A DNA stretch of 64,000 bases, taken from NCBI RefSeq assembly GCF_026151205.1, contig NC_087082.1, positions 20,298,494 through 20,362,493 on the forward strand. Direction: 5' to 3'. The stretch is from Bolinopsis microptera (taxonomy: Eukaryota > Ctenophora > Tentaculata > Lobata > Bolinopsidae). This document shows, piece by piece, positions 1-12,988 of the stretch. The notes beneath the pieces are model-generated. The model was not told where the DNA came from. It saw nothing but the letters and a program-made list of their open reading frames with translations, and did not search any database. Numbering within the stretch: position 1 is the first letter of the stretch; each line of letters begins with the position of its first letter. Position numbers and translations under genes: made by a program.

Positions 1-171
1 ATTTGTTGATTGATTAGGACAGCTATTAATTAATATTTAGTCTCGAAAATCTAAAGCAAAGCAAGGTCGTCTATCAAATTGCGCCTGTACAGTGTACTCA
101 AAATGGCTGTCGAGGTAGACTAATCTACGCAGCTGTATTTAAAAGTAACAAAACCAGACAAAGCTCAAAAT

Positions 172-497
172 CACACTTTACGTTACAAGATCACACGTTA
201 CAAGATCACACATTACGTTACAAGATCACACGCCACAAGATCACACTTTACGTTACAAGATCACACGCCACAATATCACACATTACGTTACAAGATCACA
301 CATTACGTTACAAGATCCCACATTACGTTACAAGATCCCACATTACGTTACAAGATCACACATTACCTTACAAGATCACACGCCACAAGATCACACATTA
401 CGTTACAAGATCCCACATTACGTTACAAGATCCCACGTTACGTTACAAGATCACACATTACCTTACAAGATCACACGCCACAAGATCACACATTACA
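172..497. repeat. Minisatellite, about 20-bp units
   Basis: Head-to-tail degenerate units of the form acattacgttacaagatcac fill this stretch. Some units are shortened (cgccacaagatcac) and others carry single-base variants such as gatccc. No reading frame or splice site is visible here. Confidence 0.9.
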
Positions 498-568
498 GAG
501 GGTGAGAGAGCTAGTACAAGAAACCCCTACCTCCGCGTGAATAGTATCAAACCGCGTACAATCATTAG

Positions 569-673
569 TACACTCCGCAAGCAATCATTACCTCATTACC
601 CCGGCTAATTGATCCATTATCTGGTGATTATACAGACCTGGAGTGTACTAGTGAGGATTGCTTGCGGAGTGTA
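569..673. repeat. 18-bp inverted repeat (stem with about 69-nt loop)
   Basis: The 18-mer at 569-586 (tacactccgcaagcaatc) is the exact reverse complement of 656-673. The intervening and following bases (up to about 930) show no gene. A related piece of the stem, tgcttgcggagta, recurs near 52811. Confidence 0.7.
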
Positions 674-937
674 GCAGAGGTGTAGTTGAGAGCGTGTGTT
701 ATAATACACTTGCTCTCAATTACACTTGCTCTCTTGCTTGTACCAGAGGAGCGGAACTATCCTGGTTACTAGTAGTAGTACTGTATCACAAGGAATGGTT
801 GCTGGTACTGGGTCACAAGGAATGGCTACTAGTAGAAATATTATATTATCAATACTACTATACTAGTGTAACCCTGAGATTTTTATCAAATATGTGAATT
901 TCGACAGCCGCGGACGATTTGAAAAGATGAAGCTTCT

Positions 938-1370
938 ATTCTGATGATTTACCGGTTATCAAAGTTTTCTTTGGTAATCTGACTTTCAGTACCTCAATCG
1001 TGTCTTGTGCCATCCTCAGTGACCTTGTAAGATGGTCATTCAAGAATTAATATTCAATCAAAACAACGAAATTTGGGTCGCGGAAAGCTGAAATTCGAAT
1101 ATGTCCCACCGGTAGGACATATTCAACATTTTCATTGCATCAACGTTTCCTCCAGATATACTGCTTTCAGCACCTTGATGGCGACTTGTGTCACTCTCTC
1201 CGACCTCACTGATTGGTCAATGGTCAAAATTTCAGTCAAAACCGCGAAATTTCTGTCAAGGGGACGGCAGAACAGCTCCTCTTCAAAAATCTTCCAAAAT
1301 CTCTTTTTTTGATATTCTGATGATTTTACGTTTATCGAAGCTTTTTTTGGGAATAGAACTACTTCAATAG
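938..1370. repeat. Diverged tandem repeat, about 200-bp units (continues at 3053)
   Basis: Two diverged units share blocks such as tctgatgattt, cctcagtgacc/cctcactgat, ggtcattcaagaa and cagtcaaaac. A third partial unit begins at 3053, immediately after the MULE transposon, and carries tgtcttgtaccatcctcag. The transposon therefore landed inside this array. No coding capacity is recognised. Confidence 0.6.
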
Positions 1371-3052
1371 GGTAATCGTACTGTAGTGCGACACGTACTC
1401 TAGTGCGACACGTACTCTAGTGCGAAGTCCGACAAAAACACCCTCTGTCGCACTAGGGTACGTGTCGCACTACGATCCAGGTAGCGTACTCTACTGCGAC
1501 AAAATATCCTGACTTATTTCCAAGTTCAGGTCACATCCTATCCTTCTTATGGATCATTAAGTGATTCGTCGGGTCGGTTCACGTCACTTATTTCGAAGTG
1601 ATCTTGCGAACATGATTCGTCGGTTCACATCATGTATTTCGAAGTGATCCACTGATCATAATTCCTTCGGGTCAGTTCAAGCGACGTATGTGATCCACTG
1701 AGTAACTCGTAAGCAGCATAAGATCCTCATTCCTATCACACGCATCGTATGAAGGTATATCTCCGATCGGGATAACAAGTTCATATGCTTGGGCCATACA
1801 TAAGGTCACGATGATTCTACCAAAGCATCGAACAACATCAATATGTCTTCTTCAATCACCTTCATTCCTGGACGCACTACTGGTTCAAGAAACGTTATCC
1901 ACGACGGATACCGCTACTGGCTGGATAAGAAGCGCGACCACAAGACCTAGTGGCGATGCACTGAGAAGATCTGCTCCGGACGTCTCAGTCTGATGAACGA
2001 CACTACAGTTGGTGATTATCCACGGACTCTATCCTGACGGCTGGAGAATTCCCCTTGCATTCGGCTTACTCCCCGGAAAGACGCAGGCTCATTGTGAAGC
2101 CCTCTTGGATGAGCTCCTTGCATTTGGGGTCGACCCTCAATCTGTCATGAGTGACTACGAGAGAGCCCTGATAAACGCTGTGGAGACAACCTGGCCCACT
2201 ACTACCAAGAGAGGATGCAACATGACCTAGTCCCGGAATACAACGCAGAGAACTCAGCAGTCCGGAAATACTAGATGATCGGTGCTATTGCCTTCGTGGA
2301 CTTTGGAGACGTACTGGATACCTGGACGCAGCTGAAAGCAACCCTTCCCTCGGAGATGGATTCCTTTGCTGACTACAACGAACGTACCTGGGTCGGAACA
2401 CAAACCTCCTCTCCCCTCTACACCCACTGGATCTGGAATCAACAGGATGCTGTCATGGCCGGACTCCCCAGAAGTTCCATCATTGCTGAGGGTTGGCACA
2501 ACGGTTTTCTATCCTTGATGGGATGCACCAACCCTACTATCTGACGATTTATCGACGTCCTGAAGAAGGAGCAGGATCTAACCCAATGGAAGATCAACCA
2601 GAAGATGCTCAGACAACCACCTCCTCGCCGACTGAAGAAGTGGACCGATTACGACCGTCGCTTGAACGCTGTGATTGATAGCTACGATGATTATGACAGA
2701 ATGGATTATTTGAAGTGTGTTGAAACAATGATTTTGAATTGAATATTGTGATTGTAATCTTTGATTTTATATTTAACCCCATTACTTATACACGACTACA
2801 CTCAAGTCAAATTTGAACTTTACACATTGAATGTGTAAAGTGTTTTGTCGCACTTTAGTTCGTGTCGCACTGCAGTCCAGGTAGCGCACTGTAGTGCGAC
2901 AGTGTCGGCCTTGAAAATTCTCTTGTCGCACTAGGGTACGTGTCGCACTACGATCCAGGTAGCGTACTCTACTGCGACTGTGTCGATTTTGGAGGTTTCG
3001 CACTAGGGTACGTGTCGCACTAGAGTACGTGTCGCACTACAGTACGTGAACC
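1371..3052 (+). mobile_element. MULE (Mutator-like) DNA transposon, FLYWCH type, decayed
   Basis: The element is 1682 bp and is flanked by a perfect 9-bp direct duplication, cttcaatag, at 1362-1370 and 3053-3061. Its ends are inverted (GGTnnnCGTACTGTAGTGCG). Each terminal region contains short tandem units of the type cgacacgtactctagtg, repeated again inward at about 1440-1500 and 2850-2960. Nine-base target duplications and transposase remnants inside fit the Mutator superfamily. An unoccupied paralogous site is visible in the flanking tandem repeat near 990-1010 (acctcaatcgtgtcttg). Confidence 0.88.
1811..2742 (+). pseudogene. FLYWCH zinc finger-MULE transposase, disabled
   Basis: Three segments of one transposase are readable. 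A FLYWCH-type finger in the frame of 1906 reads GYRYWLDKKRDHKT, stop, then WRCTEK and CSGR; the stop is TAG at 1948-1950. A MULE core lies at 2009-2230 in another frame (LAFGLLPGKTQ, then a DYERA motif). The C-terminal region at 2275-2742 contains YNERTWVGT and AEGWHNGF. A TGA at 2542-2544 stands where the family normally has Trp. At least two stops and two frame changes make it inactive. The TIRs and target duplication show this was the element's own transposase. The start codon is not certain because the N-terminus is eroded. Confidence 0.85.
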
Positions 3053-3331
3053 CTTCAATAGTGTCTTGTACCATCCTCAGTGACCTTGTATGGTGGTCAT
3101 TCAAGAAAAATTCAGTCAAAACAGAGAATGTTTTGCTCATTTGTCGGATGCATATAGATGTTTCTGCTTTATTTAGAAATTTGACAACGATTTACATTAA
3201 GTCATTGTATCAACACCCAAACCCCAAATCTGATTCTAATAAAATGATAAATCTTCTGAAATAAATAATTTACTATAAAAGTCTGCTTGTAAGATCCTGT
3301 GTAATCCTGTGTAATCATACACGCAGATTGA

Positions 3332-3337
3332 AGTTGC
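3332..3337 (-). terminator. Polyadenylation signal AATAAA of the VWD-C8 gene
   Basis: On the minus strand AATAAA occurs 73 nt downstream of the TAA stop at 3410-3412, a normal distance for 3'-end formation. Confidence 0.5.
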
Positions 3338-3409
3338 ACTTTTTATTCTAAAATGGAAACATTTTCTTTTTCAAACATCAGTTGTTTAAAATTTCCTTGA
3401 ATTGAATCT

Positions 3410-5546
3410 TTACGAGGTCAATTTTTTGCGCCGTAGAAGCTGTTCAATATTTTGTGGGCAGCCCTCATCCAGAGTAATGTCTTGCTTCTGGTAGAGTCTA
3501 GGGCATCCAATACTATCCTCCCAGTTGTAGATCTTTACACCCTCGATATCACATCTAGTGGAATTAACAGTTAGATATAATAGATGTACAGCTTTTAAAG
3601 TAGAGAGATCAGAGAACGTGGCTCAGTGGCGTAACGAAGGGCCCCGCTGACCCCGCTGTGAGGGAAGGGGGGTATCTTAGGGGGGCGCCAAATCGTCGTT
3701 TGAATGTGGGACAATTTTGCTCTAGAAACACACTTTTTTAGAGATTTTACCGGCGTATCCTCTAAAATCACCTAATTTGTTCAATTTTAGGGAGGGGCGC
3801 CAAAATGGGAGGGGGCGCCAACAGGGGGGCGCATTTTTGGCGGGAAGCGCCAGCAGGCAAAGTTACGCCACTGAGTCGTGGCTGAGTATAATATGTTTGA
3901 AGATTAATTCATAGTTAAATTATTACTCTAGAAGACACAGATCGTCTAAAGGACTCTGCACCTCTGAACGTAGGTTCCCACAGCAATACACTGAGGGGAG
4001 AGTTTGTCAGTTAACCATATCTGAGCACACACGTCCACCACACAGCCCTCAATAAACGGCTCCTTTTCTACTCCGCACTCTTCTAGTCCTGCTGCTCGGA
4101 ACGCTTTCTGGCATCTCTGTGGCAGTTTGTTTGGGTTCAATTAATCAACTCAGTTTGTTTTACAGAGCATCTGGATATTGGGTTGTCACGATGAACTGCG
4201 AGTACAGATCAATAAAAGATGATGAAATGTACTTTCTATCAGCTGGAATACGCGGATCTGGAGTCTAAACATGAACTGGTAACGAGGTAACCAGGTTACC
4301 AGGTAACCAGGTTACGAACTTTCTCTCTCACCTGTTTAGCTTGTTTCCTGCTGCTGAAAGAGCACTTTTTGTTGACATTTGGGATGTTCTTCTCACATTT
4401 GTTGGATCTGTCTACGGCCCAACTATCCCCAACCACCACTTCATCACCCGTCACTCCTCTTCTAGAGAATAAGAAACGTTTTGCTATTGAACGTTGAACT
4501 AGGGTTAACTCAATTCAATTTATCCGACTCATTCATATGCTACAACAAAGCTTATCTCGCTCAGTTCAAGTTCAAACCTGTTTTTAACTAGTTATAATTA
4601 TAATTATATTAAAGTATTAGTATTTAGAAATAATATTAATAATATTAGAAAACTATTACCTTCCCAGTAGATCGTTATCTGGTTCCAGGTCGTTATTACC
4701 GCACAGCCCACACGTAGTAGCCTCAGCAGGAGCCAAGATGTGAACTGAAACTAAACCGTCCCAAACCACCTCAACATCTAGTAGAAGGACAGTTGTCAGG
4801 TAATTTTAATACTGGATCACTTGACAAAGTTAAGTTATAATAACAGCTGATCAAAATCGTATTGTTACAACTAAAAAGTTTCTTTTCATAATATTAATAA
4901 GGATTAAATAACTGATTCACTCGTACTTGAAGCATCAAGTTTGACCCTCAGATTTCTTCCATCAAATGAGATGGTCATGGGCCCGTTCCTAACAGTCTGA
5001 TCGAGAGTGATGTTCATCTTCTCTCCTCCGAGGTTGATTACCCAGCCTCGCTGTAGCTCCACTGCTGATCCGCCCGAGAATAATGTTATCGAACTGGACA
5101 TTTAGGTTACCATAGTTACCATAGTAATAATTAGTGGCAAATTAATGAATAAGGGTACTGATAAGAATCCTGCTATCTCTGCAATACAACTCTTATATTG
5201 TGCGAATTTTATATCTTGCGTTTAAAAATCATATAAAGTTATTTTGACGAAGGTGAATATAATTTGAGACTGTCTCACAAGCTATAGATTGCTGAAGTCA
5301 GATAAAATAATGAATAACTCCAGAATAAATAATGAGTTACGACAGATGAAATAATTACTTACCTCAGGCAGGAACCACGAGCACTAGTTGCAGAACATTT
5401 ATCCATTTTACCGTAGACCAACCACCCAGCAAACTGACAGTCCATAGCGAGAACATAAGTGCACTCTCCCATGAAGTCGTACGTAAACCCATCAAATGTG
5501 ATGAGGTGGGGGTCTCCAAATACTGTACACACCTTGTAAATATAAT
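3410..5546 (-). CDS. Secreted VWD-C8 domain protein, six 3' exons
   Basis: Six exons join in one frame with GT/AG boundaries: 5546-5363, 5093-4927, 4777-4660, 4461-4332, 4116-3962 and 3554-3410 (stop TAA). They total 899 nt, giving about 298 residues after a split first codon. The first exon opens a von Willebrand type D domain ([19 protein letters not shown]), which continues through RGWVINL and ends at TCGLCGN. A C8 domain follows ([15 protein letters not shown], then GTYVQR|CDIEGV across a splice). The exon with the signal peptide is not visible between 5546 and the tubulin promoter, so the model is 5'-incomplete. An AATAAA lies at 3332-3337, 73 nt past the stop. Families with VWD-C8 include mucins, zonadhesin and BMPER; no ortholog is claimed. 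Confidence 0.85.
3624..3873. mobile_element. hAT-type MITE, copy 1 (250 bp)
   Basis: The ends are CAGTGGCGTAACG and its inverse with one change (aGTTACGCCACTG). The interior matches the second copy at 42364-42638, apart from an internal deletion of about 35 bp after gacaattt. The target duplication is degraded (acgtggct versus agtcgtggct). It sits in the last intron of the VWD-C8 gene and has no coding capacity, so it would have depended on a transposase elsewhere. Confidence 0.85.
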
Positions 5547-5843
5547 CTGTAATCAATTCAGTTCCAATTAGTGTAATTACAGACTTGAAGAGACATTGAA
5601 TTTAGTTATTTTATTTTCCTATTGCACAAGATTGATAATTAGATACAAGATCTGTACAGTGTACTGGAGCGAGTTTCTTGAAACATATAAATAATACGAT
5701 AGTTTGTGGTAACTTTTTAAAAACATGTGTTAACCATCTTCAGTTGTTTAAGCTTTATCGTGCGATGTTTTGTCTAATATGCGAGCTAGGTAGCAAAGAT
5801 AAGCGTGCTGCATGTGATAATAATCACGTGATCACATGGCACT

Positions 5844-5884
5844 CCATATATGGGCATCACGTGTCCATATATGGACATCACGTG
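5844..5884. promoter_or_regulatory. Two CArG boxes plus E-boxes, 21-bp tandem pair
   Basis: CCATATATGG (a perfect CArG/SRF consensus) occurs at 5844-5853 and 5865-5874. Each is followed by CACGTG, at 5858-5863 and 5879-5884. The pair lies about 160-190 bp upstream of the tubulin TATA box and could also serve the divergent VWD-C8 gene. Function is inferred from sequence alone. Confidence 0.5.
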
Positions 5885-6034
5885 GTCTACCTATTCTTGT
5901 GATAATAGTAACGTGATTTGGCTGTTCATGTTAAGTTTAACGGAGAGACAAGTAAGAGCTAAGCAGCAGCATGCACTGCAGCATATCTGCAACTAACAAT
6001 CACTGCACTCCTTGGTAACGGTGATTCAACTAAT

Positions 6035-6045
6035 ATATATATAAG
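6035..6045 (+). promoter_or_regulatory. TATA box of beta-tubulin gene
   Basis: A tatatataag motif stands about 80 bp upstream of the tubulin ATG at 6122, leaving room for a transcription start near 6065-6075 and a short 5' leader. Confidence 0.6.
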
Positions 6046-6112
6046 ACACCGAATCAGTGGACAGGCATTACTATTTTTCAACTTTTCATCAACTTAAGAT
6101 TGTTCCAGTTAA

Positions 6113-7863
<1,751 letters not shown>

Positions 7864-8160
7864 GTTCTCACCTCGCATACAGTAACTAGTGACGTCATCG
7901 CACTATCTAGTGACATCATCACGCTATATTCCTTCAACATTCAGTAATGAATTGTAACGGACGATAACGTAGGGAGATGTTTAATTTAATGTAACGTGAT
8001 TTTTTAGTGGACGCTTAAAAGAAGACATAGGACAATTTTCTGTGTCTTTTTCTGGGAATGTTTCATTATAATTTCATATTCATTCGCAACTGTTTGTAAA
8101 ATTCTTGCAATTTCATCAACAACAAAAAAATGTGTTTTAATTCTAACATTTTCCAAATCA
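7864..8160 (+). other. Tubulin 3' flank
   Basis: AT-rich sequence follows the stop codon. It contains two short repeats of the form ctagtgac(g/a)tcatc just after the stop (about 7887-7922). I see no canonical AATAAA. The MITE-like element begins at 8161. Confidence 0.4.
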
Positions 8161-8498
8161 CAGTGCTGGCAAGCACGACCGTTGCATTTATTGTGGGTAT
8201 ACTATGTTCCCCATTTACTATTATACCCCTTTACTATTATACCCCCTTAACTATATACCCCCTTTGGTACACGTTACAAGCCTCTTTTGTGCACGCGAAG
8301 CGTGCACTCCGGCCGGGGGCGGCGGCCGAAGGCCGCCGCCTCCGGCAGGAGTTTTCCAGGCATTAAGACTCATCGGAAGTCGTTAAGCAGAATTATTTTT
8401 AGTTCAAAACATTCTAATTTGATGTCAACGATGACAGGAATAAAAAATAGTTATGTTGAGATTTTTAAGAAATTTGCATAAAATACTCGCCAGCACTG
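8161..8498. mobile_element. Small element with CAGTGCTGGC inverted ends
   Basis: CAGTGCTGGC at 8161-8170 is matched by its inverse at 8489-8498, giving a 338-bp unit. No clear target duplication is visible, so the superfamily is open, although CAG..CTG ends are common in hAT MITEs. Inside, at about 8289-8350, is a GC-rich island with two perfect hairpins, each closed by GAA. Confidence 0.55.
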
Positions 8499-9740
8499 TT
8501 ATACGAAATTCGGTAAAAAACCCAAAATCGCCATATTCAGGTGCCTTAAAAACCATGTTAAAATTGAGTTAGAGATCTGAAATTTTTCAGGGCGTCTAGA
8601 CGTTGATCAAATCGACTGCAAAAAAAGTTTCAGGTTTCAGGAGTATCGGGAAATGGGTTTTCTAGAACCCCTGTTTTACGACAGATTGTCGTGATATATA
8701 TATTATATATACATATTCAGGGATAGACGCTTTGCCAGTCAATTGTAGCCTGTATTTAATTGTCCATAGATTCAAAAGTATAAAAGATAAAGCCATTTCC
8801 GACCACAGGTCTTGCAAATAATTGTTTACACTTTAGTTTACATTGTATAAAAAAATTATTTGACGTCATAAACACCCCTTGATGACGTCATCAAGTTAAC
8901 CGTTTTTAAAACTTGATTTTTGACAAAGTAATAACTTTTAAAATTAATTTTAAACCATTAAGGAGTAATTTTATTCAAAATCTGAGGAGATTTTCATCTT
9001 AGATAATTGTTCAAGCATTCTGAAAATCTACCGGAAAGTTTTTCTAGCTTGCTCCTTCATAAAGATATTCGTCATTGAAGTTTGTGCTTTTTTGAAGAAT
9101 TATTTTATAAAAACGTCAATTTTGTGATTTAGTATTCTCTGGTGTTGGGCCATGCCTTGAGTTGAGGAGCTCAGTTCTGCTTCCTATAGGTATAAATTGT
9201 GCATTAGGCTAGTTTTGAAGTTGAAAATCGAAAAGTTGCACACGTGGGGACACGCCCAAATTGATAGAAAATTGCTAAAATCACTGAAAATTGCTGTTTT
9301 CGTCATTTTCTGTCAACTTTAGAGTGCCGTTGTGATTACAGTTCTTCTTGAAATACTTTGAAACTTTGCATGCTTATCAAGCTATATATAAAACAATTAC
9401 ATGAAAAAATTTACGGCGATTCAATATTGGATGCGCACGCAACGTCCGCTCAAAGTTTGCACGTGCGAAAGGTGAGAATTTTGCTCATTCGTGATTTCCA
9501 ACAAATTCTGCTTTGCCACGACAGTTTAATGTCATTATATATGAATTTAATGCCAACTTGAATGAGTATTAGGTGGCATATTCAGTCAGTGATCGACCGA
9601 TATGCTTACCTAAACAAAAGGAAATGTTTTTAAAGGAAAATTTCGAAATCGTTGAAACTTCCTCCTTATTAATTAATGAAGATATCAGTTTATATTTCGA
9701 CTTTATAAAGTACCCTGACATTATAATCAAAAAGAGATGA
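8499..9740. other. No gene seen
   Basis: AT-rich sequence with only short open frames. It contains a tatatatat tract near 8693-8712 and tgacgtca motifs at about 8861-8890. Nothing with domain or splice support was found. Confidence 0.5.
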
Positions 9741-10248
9741 TATTTTACCAAAACCCATATTCATGGGTAGAGTGGACCGCTGCCAGTGTCTCTCTTTCCC
9801 AAACAAAAGGAAATGATATTAATTTGATTGACCGTTCTCAAATGCAAAATGATACCGAGAATGAAATCGGTCGCTCGCTTTTCCCATTCATTTACAATTG
9901 TAATAGATTAAGAAGATCTACCCAAAGGCAGCTGTACTCGGCAATAAAGATTCAATAAACTTCAGCTAATTCAATAAGCAATAACTACTACCCTTACCCC
10001 GAAATACTAGGTATCGATCCGAACGCAACCCAAAGAGATTTTTACAGCATCTGACTGATGTAATCAATCGAAATTTATTACAATTCGTAAGCCGTGAATG
10101 AATGGAAAAAGCGAGCGACCGATTTCATTCTCGGTATCATTTTGCATTTGAGAACGGTCAATCAAATTAATATCATTTCCTTTTGTTTGGGAAAGAGAGA
10201 CACTGGCAGCGGTCCACTCTACCCATGAATATGGGTTTTGGTAAAATA
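9741..10248. repeat. Foldback-like inverted repeat, about 155-bp arms
   Basis: The arm at 9741-9895 is repeated in inverse orientation at about 10094-10248, with few mismatches and about 200 bp between. Shared blocks include tattttaccaaaacccatat and aaacaaaaggaaatgatatt. A short related piece (ctaaacaaaaggaaatg) also lies near 9610. The structure fits a non-autonomous DNA transposon with long terminal inverted repeats; no target duplication was identified. Confidence 0.75.
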
Positions 10249-10338
10249 CTGTACACAGATAATGTAGTATGGAAACAAAATACTCGATTTAGAGTTGGAC
10301 CCTAATAGAAAAACTCTATTTCATAGCTTTGGCTTGAC

Positions 10339-10405
10339 ATGTAACCATAGTAACCATAGTAACCATAGTAACCATAGTAACCATAGTAACCATAGTAACC
10401 ATAGT
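10339..10405. repeat. 9-bp tandem repeat (gtaaccata)n
   Basis: About seven uninterrupted copies of gtaaccata. The same gttaccatagttac motif appears in single or double copies near 5105, 15366 and 16757, so it is a dispersed simple sequence in this genome. Confidence 0.85.
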
Positions 10406-10638
10406 ATCTCTACGAATTACAGAGCTTACTGTAACCATGGTAACTGTATTGAGGGGACGCTAATCTTAAGATCCCCCGCTGAATTAGGGTCTAGACTCAT
10501 ACCATCAGCCTCTTAAGTTTTACATATGCTAAGTTGGGCCGGGGTGCAGCCTCTTATCTTGCAGTTTTATATACGCTAACGTGTTGTGGCACATGTGTTA
10601 AGCTCATGAACCTGCCGGTTCGTGAACCAGACTGATGT

Positions 10639-10678
10639 TAAGAGTTTGAACAGCGTTTAAACGCTGTTCAAACTCTTA
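10639..10678. repeat. 40-bp perfect palindrome
   Basis: The sequence reads the same on both strands, centred on gtttaaac between 10658 and 10659, with no spacer. The region from 10406 to 11351 otherwise shows no supported gene. Confidence 0.9.
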
Positions 10679-11351
10679 GACGGTCTGTATTTATGGTGAT
10701 GCAGCAAATGTTCCTATAAATATTTGGGTAACTTGACTCAGTTATTAGTCCTTACATCGAGGTCACATGAACTCAGAGGCATCATGACTCTACGAATGAA
10801 CTTATGAATAGTAATTAGTAAGGTGTAGGTAACAGGGCCGGTGATATATGGTCTCTCCAGAATCGTGATATCTGATACACACGAGACTGTCATCAGTCAG
10901 TTACCATGGGTACAGTCGCCCAGTGATCAACAGGGGCGGCTCTTTGGAATCCTGATCTCAGATCAGAACTCAGATCAGAACTCTTTTTATAAACCTCGCT
11001 CAAATCGAGAGTTTAAGCTCCATAGTCCATTGTTTATCACTTCCTTAGTGAGCTGGTGGGCAGGGTATCCTCCTATGTTTGGGTAATTCTTTCTCCATCT
11101 AACCCAAATCATTAGATTGATCCCGTCCACGGTAAGGTTCATGAATATTATGGATCATCTGATTATAGATATAAGTGTAGCACATGGTACCTGGAACCTG
11201 TGACTAATTATTGCATTTATTTGTCTGTTTTGATGTTTATTGATAAGAAATTGTCGGCCCTATTTTCACTACCAGTACCTGGAACCCCCAGATCATGTTC
11301 CAACAATGATCTTTAGCTTAGACGTCACCTGATTTGTGGTTATAGGCAGCC

Positions 11352-11882
11352 GTGTTAAGATAACTGGTCACTTAGTTGAACTCTTTACTCGTTATACGTC
11401 TTGTATTATTGTGTTAAGATAACTGGTCACTAAGTTGAACTCTTTACTCGTTATACGTCTGGTATTATTGTGTTAAGATAACTGGTCACTTAGTTGAACT
11501 CTTTACTCGTTATACGTCTTGTATTATTGTGTTAAGATAACTGGTCACTAAGTTGAACTCTTTACTCGTTATACGTCTGGTATTATTGTGTTAAGATAAC
11601 TGGTCACTAAGTTGAACTCTTTACTCGTTATACGTCTGGTATTATTGTGTTAAGATAACTGGTCACTTAGTTGAACTCTTTACTCGTTATACGTCTTGTA
11701 TTATTGTGTTAAGATAACTGGTCACTAAGTTGAACTCTTTACTCGTTATACGTCTGGTATTATTGTGTTAAGATAACTGGTCACTAAGTTGAACTCTTTA
11801 CTCGTTATACGTCTGGTATTATTGTGTTAAGATAACTGGTCACTAAGTTGAACTCTTTACTCGTTATACATCTGGTATTATT
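11352..11882. repeat. 59-bp satellite-like array, nine copies
   Basis: Units start at 11352, 11411, 11470, 11529, 11588, 11647, 11706, 11765 and 11824 with no length change. Two linked variants alternate: A has cacttag with tcttgtat, and B has cactaag with tctggtat. The order is A B A B B A B B B. There are no spacers, so this is not a CRISPR array. Confidence 0.95.
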
Positions 11883-12040
11883 GTGACAAGTTATCTGTCA
11901 TAGCTTGATTCGTGCGTATTCAAGTTTTGATCCATCTAAAATCATCAAAATATAATACAGCTGCTGTTTGTTTGTTGATACTTTGATAGTGTTGGATAAA
12001 TATTCTAAAATCATTCCATATGTTATCTAAATAACTAAGT

Positions 12041-12460
12041 TATGTAGCTGCTATCTGAGTTTGATAGGTTGCATCACACTCTATAATAACATAACGCTAT
12101 AATAACACTATGTAGTATGTAATGGCACTATGCAGTATGTAATGGCACTATGCAGTATGTAATGGCACTATGTAGTATGTAATGGCACTATGTAGTATGT
12201 AACGGCACTATGTAGTATGTAATGGCACTATGTAGTATGTAACGGCACTATGTAGTATGTAATGGCACTATGTAGTATGTAATGGCACTATGTGATGCAC
12301 TATAATACTCCAGTAGGACTATAAGATTAGTCTACTCCACAGTTCTTAAGGGCTATTCTGACCTCACAATTAACATGGGTGTGTTGAGAGTGCCGTATCC
12401 GGTGCGGCTAGCTCTGCGTTTACATTTGTTTGTGTGTTTACAGTTGTTTGGGCTTTCAGT

Positions 12461-12495
<35 letters not shown>

Positions 12496-12988
12496 TGACT
12501 GGTGGTGCAAATATCCCGGGTCTAAATTATGTAGCTGCTAGCTGAGTGACTATCTTTGATCACACTCTATAATAACATAACGCTATAATAACACTATGTA
12601 GTATGTAATGGCACTATGTAGTATGTAATGGCACTATGCAGTATGTAATGGCACTATGTAGTATGTAATGGCACTATGTAGTATGTAATGGCACTATGTA
12701 GTATGTAATGGCACTATGTAGTATGTAATGGCACTATGTAGTATGTAATGGCACTATGTAGTATGTAATGGCACTATGTAGTATGTAATGGCACTATGTG
12801 ATGCACTATAATACTCCAGTAGCACTATAAGATTAGTCTACTCCACAGCTCTTAAGGGCTATTCTGACCTCACAATTAACATGGGTGTGTTTGCAGTATC
12901 CGGTGCGGCTAGCACTGTGATTTCAGTAGTTTGTGCGTTTACATTTGTTTGTGTGTCTGTGGTGACTGGTGGTGCAAATATCCCGGGT
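12041..12988. repeat. 488-bp block duplicated in tandem, each with a 20-bp array
   Basis: Two copies (from 12041 and from 12529) share the order: gtagctgct lead, 20-bp array of atggcactatgtagtatgta (about 12105-12294 and 12590-12800), a unique segment with ctccagtag and cttaagggctattctgacc, then a stretch ending in cccggg. A (GT)n run at about 12465-12494 is present only in the first copy. No coding sequence is recognised. Confidence 0.85.

Noticed and set aside
10295-10516. Asn-His-Ser repeat frame
   Set aside because: Created by the gtaaccata 9-bp repeat.
11352-11882. CRISPR-like regularity of the 59-bp array
   Set aside because: Units are contiguous, without unique spacers, and the genome is animal.
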